The position numbers were made by a program, and so were the translations under genes. This document shows positions 16,991 to 26,369 of a DNA stretch of 34,378 bases, piece by piece; the first letter of the stretch is position 1, and the number at the start of each line of letters is the position of its first letter. The DNA comes from Candidatus Methylomirabilota bacterium. Lineage in GTDB: Bacteria; Methylomirabilota; Methylomirabilia; Methylomirabilales; 2-02-FULL-66-22. The notes under the pieces were generated by a model. The model was not told the origin of the DNA. It worked only from the letters and a program-made list of their open reading frames with translations, and ran no database searches. Location of the stretch: the NCBI GenBank assembly GCA_016180655.1, contig JACPAT010000127.1, positions 1-34,378 on the forward strand, written 5' to 3'.

Positions 16991-17274
16991 CGGGCCCGGC
17001 TCCGCCGGACCGCCCTAATCTCGCCCTCAATTTCGGCATCTGACAACCGGTCCGTGCCAGCCGCGACGGATCCTCGTTGCATTTCCTCCACGGCCATCAG
17101 TGCACGGGCGCGGCGAACGGCTGCGATCGTCTTTTCAAAATCTTCCTCGTTGACCCGGGTGAGAAGGGCGATCGGCTTGCCGTTCGAGGTGAGAATTATC
17201 TCCTTGTCGCGATCAAGACGCTCCCAAACTAGACCGGGCTTCAAGCGAAAATCCCTCACGGCAACAAACTTCAT
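16987..17274 (-). CDS. Phd/YefM-type antitoxin
   Basis: 'MKFVAVRDFRLKPGLVWERLDRDKEIILTSNGKPIALLTRV'; 4-nt ATGA overlap with the toxin; GGGAGG ribosome-binding site. Confidence 0.88.
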   Translation of the reverse strand: MKFVAVRDFRLKPGLVWERLDRDKEIILTSNGKPIALLTRVNEEDFEKTIAAVRRARALMAVEEMQRGSVAAGTDRLSDAEIEGEIRAVRRSRAR

Positions 17275-17329
17275 AGATTCCTCCCGGCAGGCCGATCGGC
17301 TGCATTTGTTTACGGATCCTGCCACGAAA

Positions 17330-17358
17330 TGTCTACAATAGGTTAGCCAAAAAGTCAA
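17330..17358 (-). promoter_or_regulatory. Putative promoter of the Phd/PIN operon (TTGACT-17 nt-TAGACA)
   Basis: Reverse-strand reading; weak -10. Confidence 0.4.
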
Positions 17359-17586
17359 CAGCGCTGAACCCTGGGCAGCAGTTTGACCGTCACCGAGCGT
17401 CACGGGTCCTCTCCGGTCCCTCTGCGCGTACAAACACGTACCGGGTTCTGCAAGGAGAGCAGGATTGCAGAGGCCGAGGCCGACACCTTATCTCCCGATG
17501 CCATCTGGGCGGTCGGACGCTCCTTGGTCCTTGGCACTTATTGTCGCGGTTCGGGACCGGTGCTAAGATGAGACCCGGGATGAGCC

Positions 17587-18495
17587 ATGTCCTGGCCGGC
17601 GTATCTTGAGCTGCACCAAAGGGGAGAGCTGGAGCGGCGGGCGAAGGCGGCGGAAGCGCTGCTGGAGGCGTGCCGCGTCTGCCCGCGGGAGTGCCTGGCG
17701 CAGCGCCTTCAGGGGGAGACTGGCATCTGCGGCGTTGGCGAGCAGGCCATGGTCGCAAGCTACGGGCCGCACTTCGGCGAGGAGCGACCCCTGGTCGGCG
17801 TCGGCGGCTCGGGGACGATCTTTCTAGCCCACTGCAACCTCTGCTGCGTCTTCTGCCAGAACTTCGAGATCAGCCAGCAGGATGGGGGGCGGATCGTCTC
17901 GGCCCGGGAGCTGGCCGGGATGATGCTGGAACTTCAGCGCATGGGCTGCCACAACATCAACTTCGTGACGCCCACGCACCAGGTCCCGCAGATCCTCCGG
18001 GCGCTGCCCATCGCCGTGGACGGCGGCCTGCGGATTCCCCTGGTGTACAACTGCGGCGGCTACGAGTCCCTGGAGACGCTTCGGCTCCTGGACGGCGTCT
18101 TTGACATCTACATGCCGGACTTCAAGTACGCCGACGCTCAGGTGGCAGAGCGGTATTCCAGGGTGGAGAGCTATCCAGATGTGGCAAAGGCCGCGTTTCT
18201 GGAGATGCATCGCCAGGTGGGGGACCTGTCGCTGGATGGGCGGGGGATCGCCCGCCGCGGCTTGCTGGTGCGTCACCTGGTTCTCCCCAACGACCTTGCA
18301 GGCACGGGCGAGGTCGTTCGGTTTCTGGCGGGTCTGTCGAAGGAAACGTACGTGAACATCATGGACCAGTACCGGCCGTGCTACCGCGCGCACGAGTACC
18401 CGGTCCTGACCCGGCGACCGACGCGAGCGGAGTTCGAGGAGGCGTTCCGCATGGCCCGGGATGCGGGGCTCCACCGCCTCGACGGGTACTGCTGA
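17587..18495 (+). CDS. Radical SAM protein (COG1313/PflX-like)
   Basis: 'CRVCPRECLAQRLQGETGICGVGEQ', radical SAM CxxxCxxC 'CNLCCVFCQN', 'NINFVTPTHQVPQIL', 'YMPDFKY'. Confidence 0.9.
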   Translation: MSWPAYLELHQRGELERRAKAAEALLEACRVCPRECLAQRLQGETGICGVGEQAMVASYGPHFGEERPLVGVGGSGTIFLAHCNLCCVFCQNFEISQQDGGRIVSARELAGMMLELQRMGCHNINFVTPTHQVPQILRALPIAVDGGLRIPLVYNCGGYESLETLRLLDGVFDIYMPDFKYADAQVAERYSRVESYPDVAKAAFLEMHRQVGDLSLDGRGIARRGLLVRHLVLPNDLAGTGEVVRFLAGLSKETYVNIMDQYRPCYRAHEYPVLTRRPTRAEFEEAFRMARDAGLHRLDGYC

Positions 18496-18500
18496 ACTGC

Positions 18501-18555
18501 AAACCACCAAGACACCGTTGAATGAAGCCTTGGCGTCCTTGGCGCCTTGGCGGTT
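18501..18555. repeat. Inverted/tandem element with CCTTGGCG x3 arm
   Basis: AAACCACCAAGACACC ... CCTTGGCGT CCTTGGCG CCTTGGCG GTT; AACCACCAAG pairs with CTTGGCGGTT at 9 of 10. Confidence 0.8.
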
Positions 18556-18575
18556 GATCCAAGAATATCGCGGCG

Positions 18576-20168
18576 ATGGTCGAGCGGGGGGCGCTCCTGG
18601 AGGTCCCGGGCATCGGGAAGGATCTGGCGGCGAAGATCCAGGAGTATCTCGCCAAAGGCGAGATCGAGTATCTGGAAGGCTTGCGGAAGGAGATTCCGGC
18701 TGGCGTGATCGAGCTGATGGGAATCCACGGGGTCGGCCCCAAGACGGCCAACCTCCTGTATGAGCAGATCGGCGTGGATTCGGTGGAGAAGCTGGAGGAG
18801 TTGGCCAAGGCGCACAAGCTGGCGGGCCTGCCCGGCATCAAAGCCAAGACCGAAGAGAACATCCTCAAAGGGATCGCGGTCTGGCGCGGCGGGCGGGAGC
18901 GCATGCCGCTGGGCACGGCCCTGGTCCTGGCCGAGGCAATCCTCGGGGAACTCCGAGTGTTGAAGGAAGTCAACGAGATCGCCGCGGCCGGAAGCCTCCG
19001 CCGGATGAAGGAGACGGTGAAGGACATTGACATCCTCGTGACCTCGAGGAAGCCGGCCCGGGTCATGGAGGTGTTCGTCGGCCTTCCCAACGTGGCCGAG
19101 GTCCTGGCCCACGGGGAAACGAAGTCGAGTGTCCGCCTGCGCGAGAACATCCAGGTGGACCTCCGGGTGGTGGAGCCGGATTGCTTCGGCGCGGCGCTGC
19201 AATACTTCACCGGGTCCAAGCAGCACAACATCCGCGTCCGGGAGCTGGCCCAGCGGAACGGGTTGAAAGTCAACGAGTACGGGGTCTTCAACGAAAAGAC
19301 GAACCGGCGGGTGGCGGGCCGCACCGAGGAAGAGGTCTACGGGGCGGTCGGCCTTCCCTTCATCCCGCCCGAGTTGCGCGAGGACGGCGGCGAGATCGAA
19401 GCGGCCCTGGAGGGCCAGCTCCCCACACTGGTGACGGTGGAGGACATCCGGGGCGATCTCCAGATGCACACGACCTGGAGCGACGGGAGCCATTCGCTGG
19501 CGGAGCTGGCGGAGGGGGTCAAGGCCAAGGGCTACGAGTACATGGCGGTGACCGACCACTCCAAATCGACCACGGTGGCCGGCGGCATGCAGGAGGAGCA
19601 GGTGCTCAAGATGATCGCCGAGGTCCGGGCCCTCAACAAGAAGATGAGGGGCTTCCGGATCCTGGCCGGCTGCGAGGTGGACATCACGGGGGACGGGAGC
19701 CTGGACTTTCCCAATGAGATCCTCCGCCAGCTCGATCTGGTCCTGGTGTCGGTTCACTCGCGCTTCAAGATGAGTCGGGAGGAGATGACGGCGCGCATCG
19801 TGCGGGCGGTGCAGCATCCCCTGGTGCACCTGCTCGGCCATCCCACCGGTCGTCTCATCGGGGAGCGCGGGGCGTACGAGGTGGACATGGAGGCGGTCCT
19901 GGCGGCGGCCCGCACGGCCGGCACGGCCGTGGAGATCAACGCCTCGCCCTCCCGCCTGGACCTGAACGATCTCCATGCGCGGCGGGCCAGGGAGCTGGGC
20001 ATCCCGATCGCGATCGATACCGACGCGCACACGATCGACCAGTTGGAGTACATGCGCTTCGGCGTCTCCGTGGCGCGCCGGGGCTGGCTGACGCCCGGGG
20101 ATGTTCTGAACGCCCTACCGGAAAAACAATTGGTCGCCTGGCTGGAGCAGAAGCGGTCCCGGCAGTAA
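18576..20168 (+). CDS. polX: DNA polymerase X family (PolX: Pol beta + PHP), apparently lacking the N-terminal ~45 residues
   Basis: Begins at 'MVERGALLEVPGIGKDLAAKIQEYL'; 'GSLRRMKETVKDIDILV'; PHP 'DLQMHTTWSDGSHSLAEL...AVTDHSK'. In-frame TGA at 18555-18557. Confidence 0.93.
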   Translation: MVERGALLEVPGIGKDLAAKIQEYLAKGEIEYLEGLRKEIPAGVIELMGIHGVGPKTANLLYEQIGVDSVEKLEELAKAHKLAGLPGIKAKTEENILKGIAVWRGGRERMPLGTALVLAEAILGELRVLKEVNEIAAAGSLRRMKETVKDIDILVTSRKPARVMEVFVGLPNVAEVLAHGETKSSVRLRENIQVDLRVVEPDCFGAALQYFTGSKQHNIRVRELAQRNGLKVNEYGVFNEKTNRRVAGRTEEEVYGAVGLPFIPPELREDGGEIEAALEGQLPTLVTVEDIRGDLQMHTTWSDGSHSLAELAEGVKAKGYEYMAVTDHSKSTTVAGGMQEEQVLKMIAEVRALNKKMRGFRILAGCEVDITGDGSLDFPNEILRQLDLVLVSVHSRFKMSREEMTARIVRAVQHPLVHLLGHPTGRLIGERGAYEVDMEAVLAAARTAGTAVEINASPSRLDLNDLHARRARELGIPIAIDTDAHTIDQLEYMRFGVSVARRGWLTPGDVLNALPEKQLVAWLEQKRSRQ

Positions 20169-20421
20169 TGGCCAGCCGGACCCGCGGCCCTCGCACGGGC
20201 CGGCACCTCGGGGTATCGCTATCTCCACACCGACCAGGATCTGCAGACCGTGGCAGAGCGATGCGCCACGGACGCGCCCACCTACGTTCTGTTCAACCTT
20301 TTTCCGTTGACAACTCCCGGCAACGCAATCAGCATAGCCCGGTCCTTTGGCCAGGCGGACCCGGGTTTCGGGAGTCGTCAGTCCCCCGCGACACGTCCCA
20401 ACTGGCAATTGGAGCCCTGGT

Positions 20422-21636
20422 ATGCATCCCAAAGAAATCACCCTCGCATTGGTTCCGCAAGCACGTTTCGACGTCATTGATGTGGCGCAGAAGATCACGC
20501 TGGACTTCGGCGATCTCCTGTCCCAATACCGCAAGGCCCTCTATTGCTCGTACCACACGACGGCTGGCTACCTGGAGCAGAGTCTGTGTGCCAGGCTTCG
20601 ATACAGCCGGGAGCATGTTGCACCGTTCATGAGAGCCTTTCAAAAACTGTTTCCTCCAGGGGAGAATTATCGCCATGATCAACTCCAATTCCGAGCCGAA
20701 CTGACGGAGGAACAACGCCAGCGCGAGCCATGCAACGCCGATTCCCACCTGACCTTCATCGGCTCAGGATTGCGAAATTGTGTGACCTACCTGAACCGGC
20801 CGGGTACTCCAGTCTATTTTATCGACTTGGATGGGATCCATGAAAAGGGCCGCCGCATCCGACAGACGACGGTGCTGGCCTAGAACGAAGAGGAGATTGT
20901 CCACCGGACCCAGGTGGCGGTACCCGTATCAAAACACCCGATCGATTCCGTGAATCTCACGGATCCGCGGAACGGATTCATGCCCCAACTGGCGGGGCTG
21001 GTCGAGCGGAGTGGCCTTGACAAGGGCAGGATCGACATTGCACTGGACCCAACCGAGCGGCATGTGGGCCTGACGGTCAATGAATACGAAACCCTGCTGA
21101 TGCGCTATGATCTCGCGGACGTGTTGCGCGATCCCCTGAGGCTCGTGGCGAAGCAGGGGATGCATATGCTCAGCGATCCGATGGCCATTCCCAGCAAGAC
21201 CATGGGCTATGCCAAGTATGACCTCGTCCAAGTTTTCAATGAGCTCATGGATGCCTTCCGCGTGAGCGAGTCCGTTGTGGAAAAGATCCTGGCATCCTTC
21301 ATCAGAGTCCCGGCGGCCCGCTTCCTCCGCATGAAGCGCAGCATCAGCTTCCTTGTCTCGGACAGTGAAGACAGGAGAAGGGGCCGGATCGTCCAGGGGA
21401 CCTACCAGAGCCCGATTCTGGTGCAGTGGCAGCGGGCCGACCATCAGGTGCGCCGCCTGGACACGTCACGATCACACGATTCAAATGAGCCTGACCTTTC
21501 TCAGGTGAACGATGCGGCACCCCACCGCAGGGTACAGACCCCGGTGATCCGGAACGCGCGTTCCACTCCTTGCCAGAGTCACCGCTTACCGCCTGCCCAC
21601 AACAATCTGCGTCACAGGTGTCCTTCTGAGCTATAA
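20422..21636 (+). pseudogene. YjbQ/UPF0047-like protein with C-terminal extension, interrupted by in-frame TAG at 20881-20883
   Basis: 'ALYCSYHTTAGYLEQ', 'NADSHLTFIGSGLRNCVTY...RQTTVLA*NEEEIVHRTQVAVPVS...': the two ORF-track entries are in the same frame. Confidence 0.65.
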
Positions 21637-21677
21637 TGCCCGGCGTATGCCCCGCCACGGGGCGGGACAACGTTGCC

Positions 21678-22817
21678 ATGAAACCATCCGGATCCCATAG
21701 CCTCCACGACGCCTTCCGCAAGGCGAACGCCGCGACGTTCCTCTTCAGCACGTCAGGTGCGTTCTTCCTCCTGCTGCCGGTCTATCTGCAGCAGAGCGGG
21801 AGTTCTCCCGCCCAGATCGGCCTGGTGGCCGGTCTCCTGAGGGCGAGTTCGCTGCTGGCGCGGCCACTGGCGGGCCGCCTTCTCGATCGCTTCGGCCGGC
21901 GGCCCGTCACTGCGGCCGGCGCCGGCCTGGCCATCGTTGGGGTTCTGTCGTTGTTTGTTTTCCCCCGGGTGGGTATTCCCTTCCTGACCATGCGGATCCT
22001 CCAGGGGATCGGAACCTCCCTGGTGGATTCCGGGCTTGGTGCCACGGTGGCCGATCTGAGCCCGCCTGCGGCCCGGGCCCGGGTATTTTCCATCTACACC
22101 GCCTGGATGAATCTCGCCAGTGCCCTGATGCCCGGTGCGGGAGAGGCGATCGCGCGCCAGGGCGGGTTTCCCTCCCTGTTCGGAGCGGCCGCGCTCGCGC
22201 TGATGGGCGGACTCGTCATGGTCGAGCGGCTGCCGGAGACTGCACCGCCGCACCACGAGCAAGCGGAGCCCCTTCGAGGTCTGATCAAGGGGGCGGCACC
22301 GCTCCTGCTTGGAGGGGTGGTGATCGGCTTCGCCTACGGAGTGCTCAGCGTATTCGTTCCGGTGGCCAGGATTGCGGCAGCGCCCGGGCGGGTGGGGATG
22401 TTCTTCTTCGCGTACTTCGTGGGGCTGATCGGCGTGCGGCTGGCGGGTGGTCTCGGCCTCGAGTGGTTGACGCGTCCGAGGGTTCTGCTTCCCGGCTACG
22501 GCCTGATGGCCGCCGGTCTGGCCGCCCTGCCGCTGGGTGAGTCGCCCATCCTCTTGGTGAGCGTCGGTCTGATTTGTGGGGCCAGCCACGGGATCCTGAT
22601 GCCAGTCCTGTATGCCCTGCTGCTGTTCGGGGTCCCACGCGACCGGCGCGGGTGGGCGGTGGCGCTCCTGGCGGCTGCCTTCGATCTTGGCAACGTCGTG
22701 GGCGCGATGGGGCTGGGTCTGGCAGCGGAAGGTCTGGGATACCGGGGGATCTTCGCCCTGGCAGCGGTAGCCGTGGCCGCGGGGGCAGCAACGGCCCACT
22801 GGTGGGGCCGTCGCTGA
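21678..22817 (+). CDS. MFS transporter
   Basis: 'GLVAGLLRASSLLARPLAGRLLDRFGRRPVTAAG' plus about 12 hydrophobic segments. Confidence 0.92.
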   Translation: MKPSGSHSLHDAFRKANAATFLFSTSGAFFLLLPVYLQQSGSSPAQIGLVAGLLRASSLLARPLAGRLLDRFGRRPVTAAGAGLAIVGVLSLFVFPRVGIPFLTMRILQGIGTSLVDSGLGATVADLSPPAARARVFSIYTAWMNLASALMPGAGEAIARQGGFPSLFGAAALALMGGLVMVERLPETAPPHHEQAEPLRGLIKGAAPLLLGGVVIGFAYGVLSVFVPVARIAAAPGRVGMFFFAYFVGLIGVRLAGGLGLEWLTRPRVLLPGYGLMAAGLAALPLGESPILLVSVGLICGASHGILMPVLYALLLFGVPRDRRGWAVALLAAAFDLGNVVGAMGLGLAAEGLGYRGIFALAAVAVAAGAATAHWWGRR

Positions 22818-22907
22818 GCGGGGAATGGCCACGGGTCACGCCTGCTGCCAGGAAGGGCTGAGAGTTCCGGGGCCCCCGCCGGCAATGGCCTGCGTGATGT
22901 GCCGTGC

Positions 22908-24026
22908 CTAGTCGGGGAGCTCCGTCGGGCGAACCTCGATGGTGATCCCCTCCCCGTTGCGAATGAGCTGAACGACGAGGGGCTCCCCGATGCGGTGACG
23001 ACCCAGGGTCAGTTGGAGATCGTCCAGGGACCCGATGGGGCTGTCCCCGAGAATCACGATGAGATCTCCCGGTCGAATCCGCGCCCGCTCTGCGGCGGTC
23101 CCGGCATGGACTTCCGCCACCCGGACCGCGGTGGGCGCTTCGATCCGAAACCGGACCGCGAGCCGACGCTCGAGGCTGACCGTCTGCCCCATGATCCCCA
23201 GGTAGGCGCGTCGCACGCGGCCCTCGCGAATGAGGGCCGAAACCACCCACTTGGCAGCATTCACGGGGATGGCAAAACAGATTCCCTGGGACCCTGCGAT
23301 CACCGCGGTGTTGATCCCGATCACCTGCCCGCGGGAATCCACCAGCGGCCCCCCGGAGTTGCCAGGGTTCAGTGGCGCATCGGTCTGAATCACGTTCTCG
23401 ATGAGCCGACCTCTTTCCGTGCGCAAGGTTCGTCCAAGGGCGCTGATGACCCCGGCGGTCACCGTCGCCTGGAACCCGAGGGGGTTGCCGACGGCCACTA
23501 CGAGCTGGCCTACCCGGAGCCGGGAGGAATCGCCCAATTCGGCTGCCGGCAGGCCCGAGTCCAGGACCCGGAGCAGGGCCAGGTCACTGTGCGGGTCATC
23601 GCCAACGATGTTCGCGGGAAGCATTCTTCCATCCTGGAGGTGGAGCTCGATCCGCTCGGCCGAGCGCACGACATGGCTGTTTGTGAGCACATAGCCATCC
23701 GGGGCAATGATCACACCGCTTCCGGCCCCACGAAGCTCGGGGAGCCCGCGACGTTGGAGTTCTGCCGGTGCGCGCTTGGCGATGCCCACGCTTACCACGC
23801 TCGGTCCGATGAGTTCCACCGCCCGGATAACGGCCTGGGAGTAAGCGTCCAGCGCCTCCGCCTCGGTGGGTCGCGCCGTTCCGGCCGAATGGCGGTGATC
23901 GGTGTCGGCGAGCAGCTGCTCTAGTTGCACCTGAGCCACCTCTGCATTTGTGGCCTGTTCAGTTTGAACCCGCCAAACCGGACGCCGCACACCTTCGCAG
24001 GGGTCGGGTGTCAGCGGGATCCGCAT
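22908..24026 (-). CDS. HtrA/DegP-like S1C serine protease with PDZ domain
   Basis: 'GSGVIIAPDGYVLTNSHVV', 'DLALLRV', 'QTDAPLNPGNSGGPLVDSRGQVIGINTAV', PDZ 'RARIRPGDLIVILGDSPI'. Confidence 0.96.
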   Translation of the reverse strand: MRIPLTPDPCEGVRRPVWRVQTEQATNAEVAQVQLEQLLADTDHRHSAGTARPTEAEALDAYSQAVIRAVELIGPSVVSVGIAKRAPAELQRRGLPELRGAGSGVIIAPDGYVLTNSHVVRSAERIELHLQDGRMLPANIVGDDPHSDLALLRVLDSGLPAAELGDSSRLRVGQLVVAVGNPLGFQATVTAGVISALGRTLRTERGRLIENVIQTDAPLNPGNSGGPLVDSRGQVIGINTAVIAGSQGICFAIPVNAAKWVVSALIREGRVRRAYLGIMGQTVSLERRLAVRFRIEAPTAVRVAEVHAGTAAERARIRPGDLIVILGDSPIGSLDDLQLTLGRHRIGEPLVVQLIRNGEGITIEVRPTELPD

Positions 24027-24161
24027 TCCATCTTAGAGTAGGGCACGAAGCCTCGCTCGTCCACCTTCGAGCCGGGAGCGGCCTACCCCCTGCCGAATCC
24101 TCGCCCGGCCGGGCTCGCCGCAGCCCAGCGACGCACCCAGCCGGGACCCCACTCCCCGGCC

Positions 24162-24785
24162 TCAAAACCGCTGCGCGGCCGCCTGAGCCATCCTGGTCGC
24201 CGCGGCCAGGTTCTCCTCCGCGGCGGGACGCATGGTGGGCTCCACCAGTAGCGTGCGGATATCGGTGAACCCGATGAAACCGAAGATGAGTTCCAGGTAC
24301 GGTCGCTGATGGTCGAAGCCGGCAGATTGGGTCCCCTGGGGATACTCACCGCCCCGCGCCAGGATAAGCTGGACGGGGCGGCCTGTGACGAGCCCCGAGT
24401 ATCCCGTCTTGGGGTCGTAGGAGAATGTCAGGCCAGGTTGCACCAGGACATCGATATACTGCTTCAGACGGTAGGGAATACCGAAATTCCACATGGGAGA
24501 GGAGACGAGGACCTTGTCGGCCGACTTAAAGTGATCAACCACTTCCACCACCCGCTGCCAGGCGCGTCCTTCCCCATCGGCGTGAGGCAGTCCCCGCATC
24601 ACCTTGTACTTCCCCGAGGCCGCGGTGAAATCGAAGGCCGGGATATCAGCCTTCCACAGGTCAAGGGTTTCCACCGGGTCGGCGGGGTGGGCCTTCCGGT
24701 AGGTGTCAAGAAAGGCCCTCGCGGTACGTACCGAAAACGACAGATCATCCATGGGGCTCGTCTGAATATGCAGAAGCTTGGCCAT
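24162..24785 (-). CDS. FMN-dependent NADH-azoreductase (AzoR-like)
   Basis: 'KLLHIQTSPMDDLSFSVRTARAFLDTYRKAHP...VLVSSPMWNFGIPYRLKQYIDVLVQPGLTFSYDPKTGYSGLVTGRP'. Confidence 0.92.
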   Translation of the reverse strand: MAKLLHIQTSPMDDLSFSVRTARAFLDTYRKAHPADPVETLDLWKADIPAFDFTAASGKYKVMRGLPHADGEGRAWQRVVEVVDHFKSADKVLVSSPMWNFGIPYRLKQYIDVLVQPGLTFSYDPKTGYSGLVTGRPVQLILARGGEYPQGTQSAGFDHQRPYLELIFGFIGFTDIRTLLVEPTMRPAAEENLAAATRMAQAAAQRF

Positions 24786-24799
24786 TGTTCCAATCCTCC

Positions 24800-25219
24800 T
24801 CAGGTCCGGCTTTTCGTCAGGAGTCTATCCACCGATGCCTCGCCGCCCCCCAGCAGGGCCAGGGCCACGTTCGCGGCGAGGAGCGTCAGGGCGAACTCGT
24901 ACCCGTTGGGGAGGAAAAAGCCGGCCTGCAGGTGGACGGTGAGGATCGCCACCGCCATGTTGATCGCCAGCGGAATGGCCGCCCAGCGAGTGAACAGGCC
25001 CAGCAGGAGGGCCAGTCCGCCCAGGAGCTCCACCAGCGTGACGATCACGGCGGCCAGCATGGGTGCCGGAATCCCCACCTGCCCGAGGAACCCAGCCACG
25101 CCCCCGAACCCCCAGACGAAAAGCTTCTGCCCGCCGTGCACCAGGAAGACGATCCCGACCACCACCCGCAGGACGGTGATCCCCCAGCCCTGCAGTTGCG
25201 TCAACCCATTGGAATTCAT
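24800..25219 (-). CDS. DoxX family membrane protein
   Basis: 'VVVGIVFLVHGGQKLFVWGFGGVAGFLGQVGIP...LVELLGGLALLLGLFTRWAAIPLAINMAVAI'. Confidence 0.93.
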   Translation of the reverse strand: MNSNGLTQLQGWGITVLRVVVGIVFLVHGGQKLFVWGFGGVAGFLGQVGIPAPMLAAVIVTLVELLGGLALLLGLFTRWAAIPLAINMAVAILTVHLQAGFFLPNGYEFALTLLAANVALALLGGGEASVDRLLTKSRT

Positions 25220-25309
25220 CGCTGCTCCTTTCTCGGCTGTGCCGGAAACCTCCGCGCTGCCGCTATGTGCTCCTGATTGGGGCTGCTAGGTGAAAACCTG
25301 GGACGGTCC

Positions 25310-26008
25310 TTACGGAAGATCCAGGAGGATCAGCTCTGCGTCCTCTACCGCCTTCAAGGTGAGTTCCGGCTCGTCGGCGATCCGCGCCTGATCCCTTGAA
25401 GCGAGCGGCGTGCCGTTCACGATCAGCCCGCCCCCGATGACGAAGAGGTAAGCCTTCCGGCCGGCTCGACTCGTGTGGACCACTGCCTGGCCGGCCCGCA
25501 GGGCGGACACATAGATCGTCGCGTCTTGATCAATGGCTAGCGTCTCCGGGAGTTCACCCGAGGACACCATTGGAAGAAGAATTCCGGTGCGGTCCGCAGC
25601 GGTGAACTGCCGCTGTTCCCATCGGGGCTTCAACCCCTTCGTCCGGGGGATGATCCAGAGCTGGAGGAGATGAACGGGGCGTTCTTTCGAATGATTGTAC
25701 TCGGAGTGAACGATCCCGGTCCCGGCCGACATGACCTGCACCTCGCCAGGGCGGATGACCCCAGTGTTCCCCTGGTTATCGCGGTGTTCCAGTTCTCCCT
25801 CCAGGACGTACGTGACGATTTCCATATCCCGGTGCGGGTGCATTCCGAATCCCTGGCCGGGCTGAACCACATCGTCATTGAAGACTCGCAAGGCCCCCCA
25901 GTTCATGTTCGAGGGGTCATAGTAGGTGTCGAAAGAGAAATGCCAATATGTGGATAGCCACCCCATATCGGCATGAAATCGGTCCTCGGACTTGACGATT
26001 GTGATCAT
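25310..26008 (-). CDS. Pirin family protein
   Basis: 'STYWHFSFDTYYDPSNMNWGALRVFNDDVVQPGQGFGMHPHRDMEIVTYVLEGELEHRDNQGNTGVIRPGEVQVMSAGTGIVHSEYN'. Confidence 0.95.
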   Translation of the reverse strand: MITIVKSEDRFHADMGWLSTYWHFSFDTYYDPSNMNWGALRVFNDDVVQPGQGFGMHPHRDMEIVTYVLEGELEHRDNQGNTGVIRPGEVQVMSAGTGIVHSEYNHSKERPVHLLQLWIIPRTKGLKPRWEQRQFTAADRTGILLPMVSSGELPETLAIDQDATIYVSALRAGQAVVHTSRAGRKAYLFVIGGGLIVNGTPLASRDQARIADEPELTLKAVEDAELILLDLP

Positions 26009-26051
26009 GTGTGCCCCCCTGCGCGGATCTCCCTCGCGCTCCGCGTGCCAG

Positions 26052-26324
26052 CTACGGTAGATGGACCGGTTTCCCGACCATCGTGGGGTCCAGATCCCGC
26101 TGCCACTCCCAGCCCCACTCGGAAAGGGGAGGGCCTCCGCCCGCCTGGCCCGCGGTCATGTTCTGCTCCGATGCGGCCGGGTTCAGGCGTCCCGTCCTGG
26201 CGTGAGTCCCGGATGAGACCGCAAGCCCAGCCGCGAGGACCGCCAGGAGCACCAGGCCGAGAACCCACCAGCCATCCGTCAGCCACTGCATCCCGCGTGA
26301 TGCCTTCCCCATGAGATTCCTCAC
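26052..26324 (-). CDS. Small single-TM protein, unknown function
   Basis: One TM segment 'GWWVLGLVLLAVLAAGLAVSS'; preceded by a MarR-site-like palindrome. Confidence 0.5.
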   Translation of the reverse strand: MRNLMGKASRGMQWLTDGWWVLGLVLLAVLAAGLAVSSGTHARTGRLNPAASEQNMTAGQAGGGPPLSEWGWEWQRDLDPTMVGKPVHLP

Positions 26325-26335
26325 GTTGTAACGGT

Positions 26336-26353
26336 AGTCGTGTAAACGACTAT
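26336..26353. promoter_or_regulatory. Candidate MarR operator (AGTCGTGTAAACGACTAT)
   Basis: TAGTCGT-GTAA-ACGACTA palindrome (7-bp arms); 14 of 18 positions match 26850-26867 on the reverse strand. Confidence 0.6.
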
Positions 26354-26369
26354 CTCCGCAAAATAACGC

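Noticed and set aside
18381-20030. 549-aa minus-strand ORF antisense to polX
   Set aside because: PolX motifs on the plus strand are clear; the antisense ORF is His/Asp/Leu-rich without domain signals.
20881-20883. Pyrrolysine (amber recoding) as the preferred explanation
   Set aside because: No Pyl biosynthesis genes in the window and a possible second lesion downstream; pseudogenization is more parsimonious.
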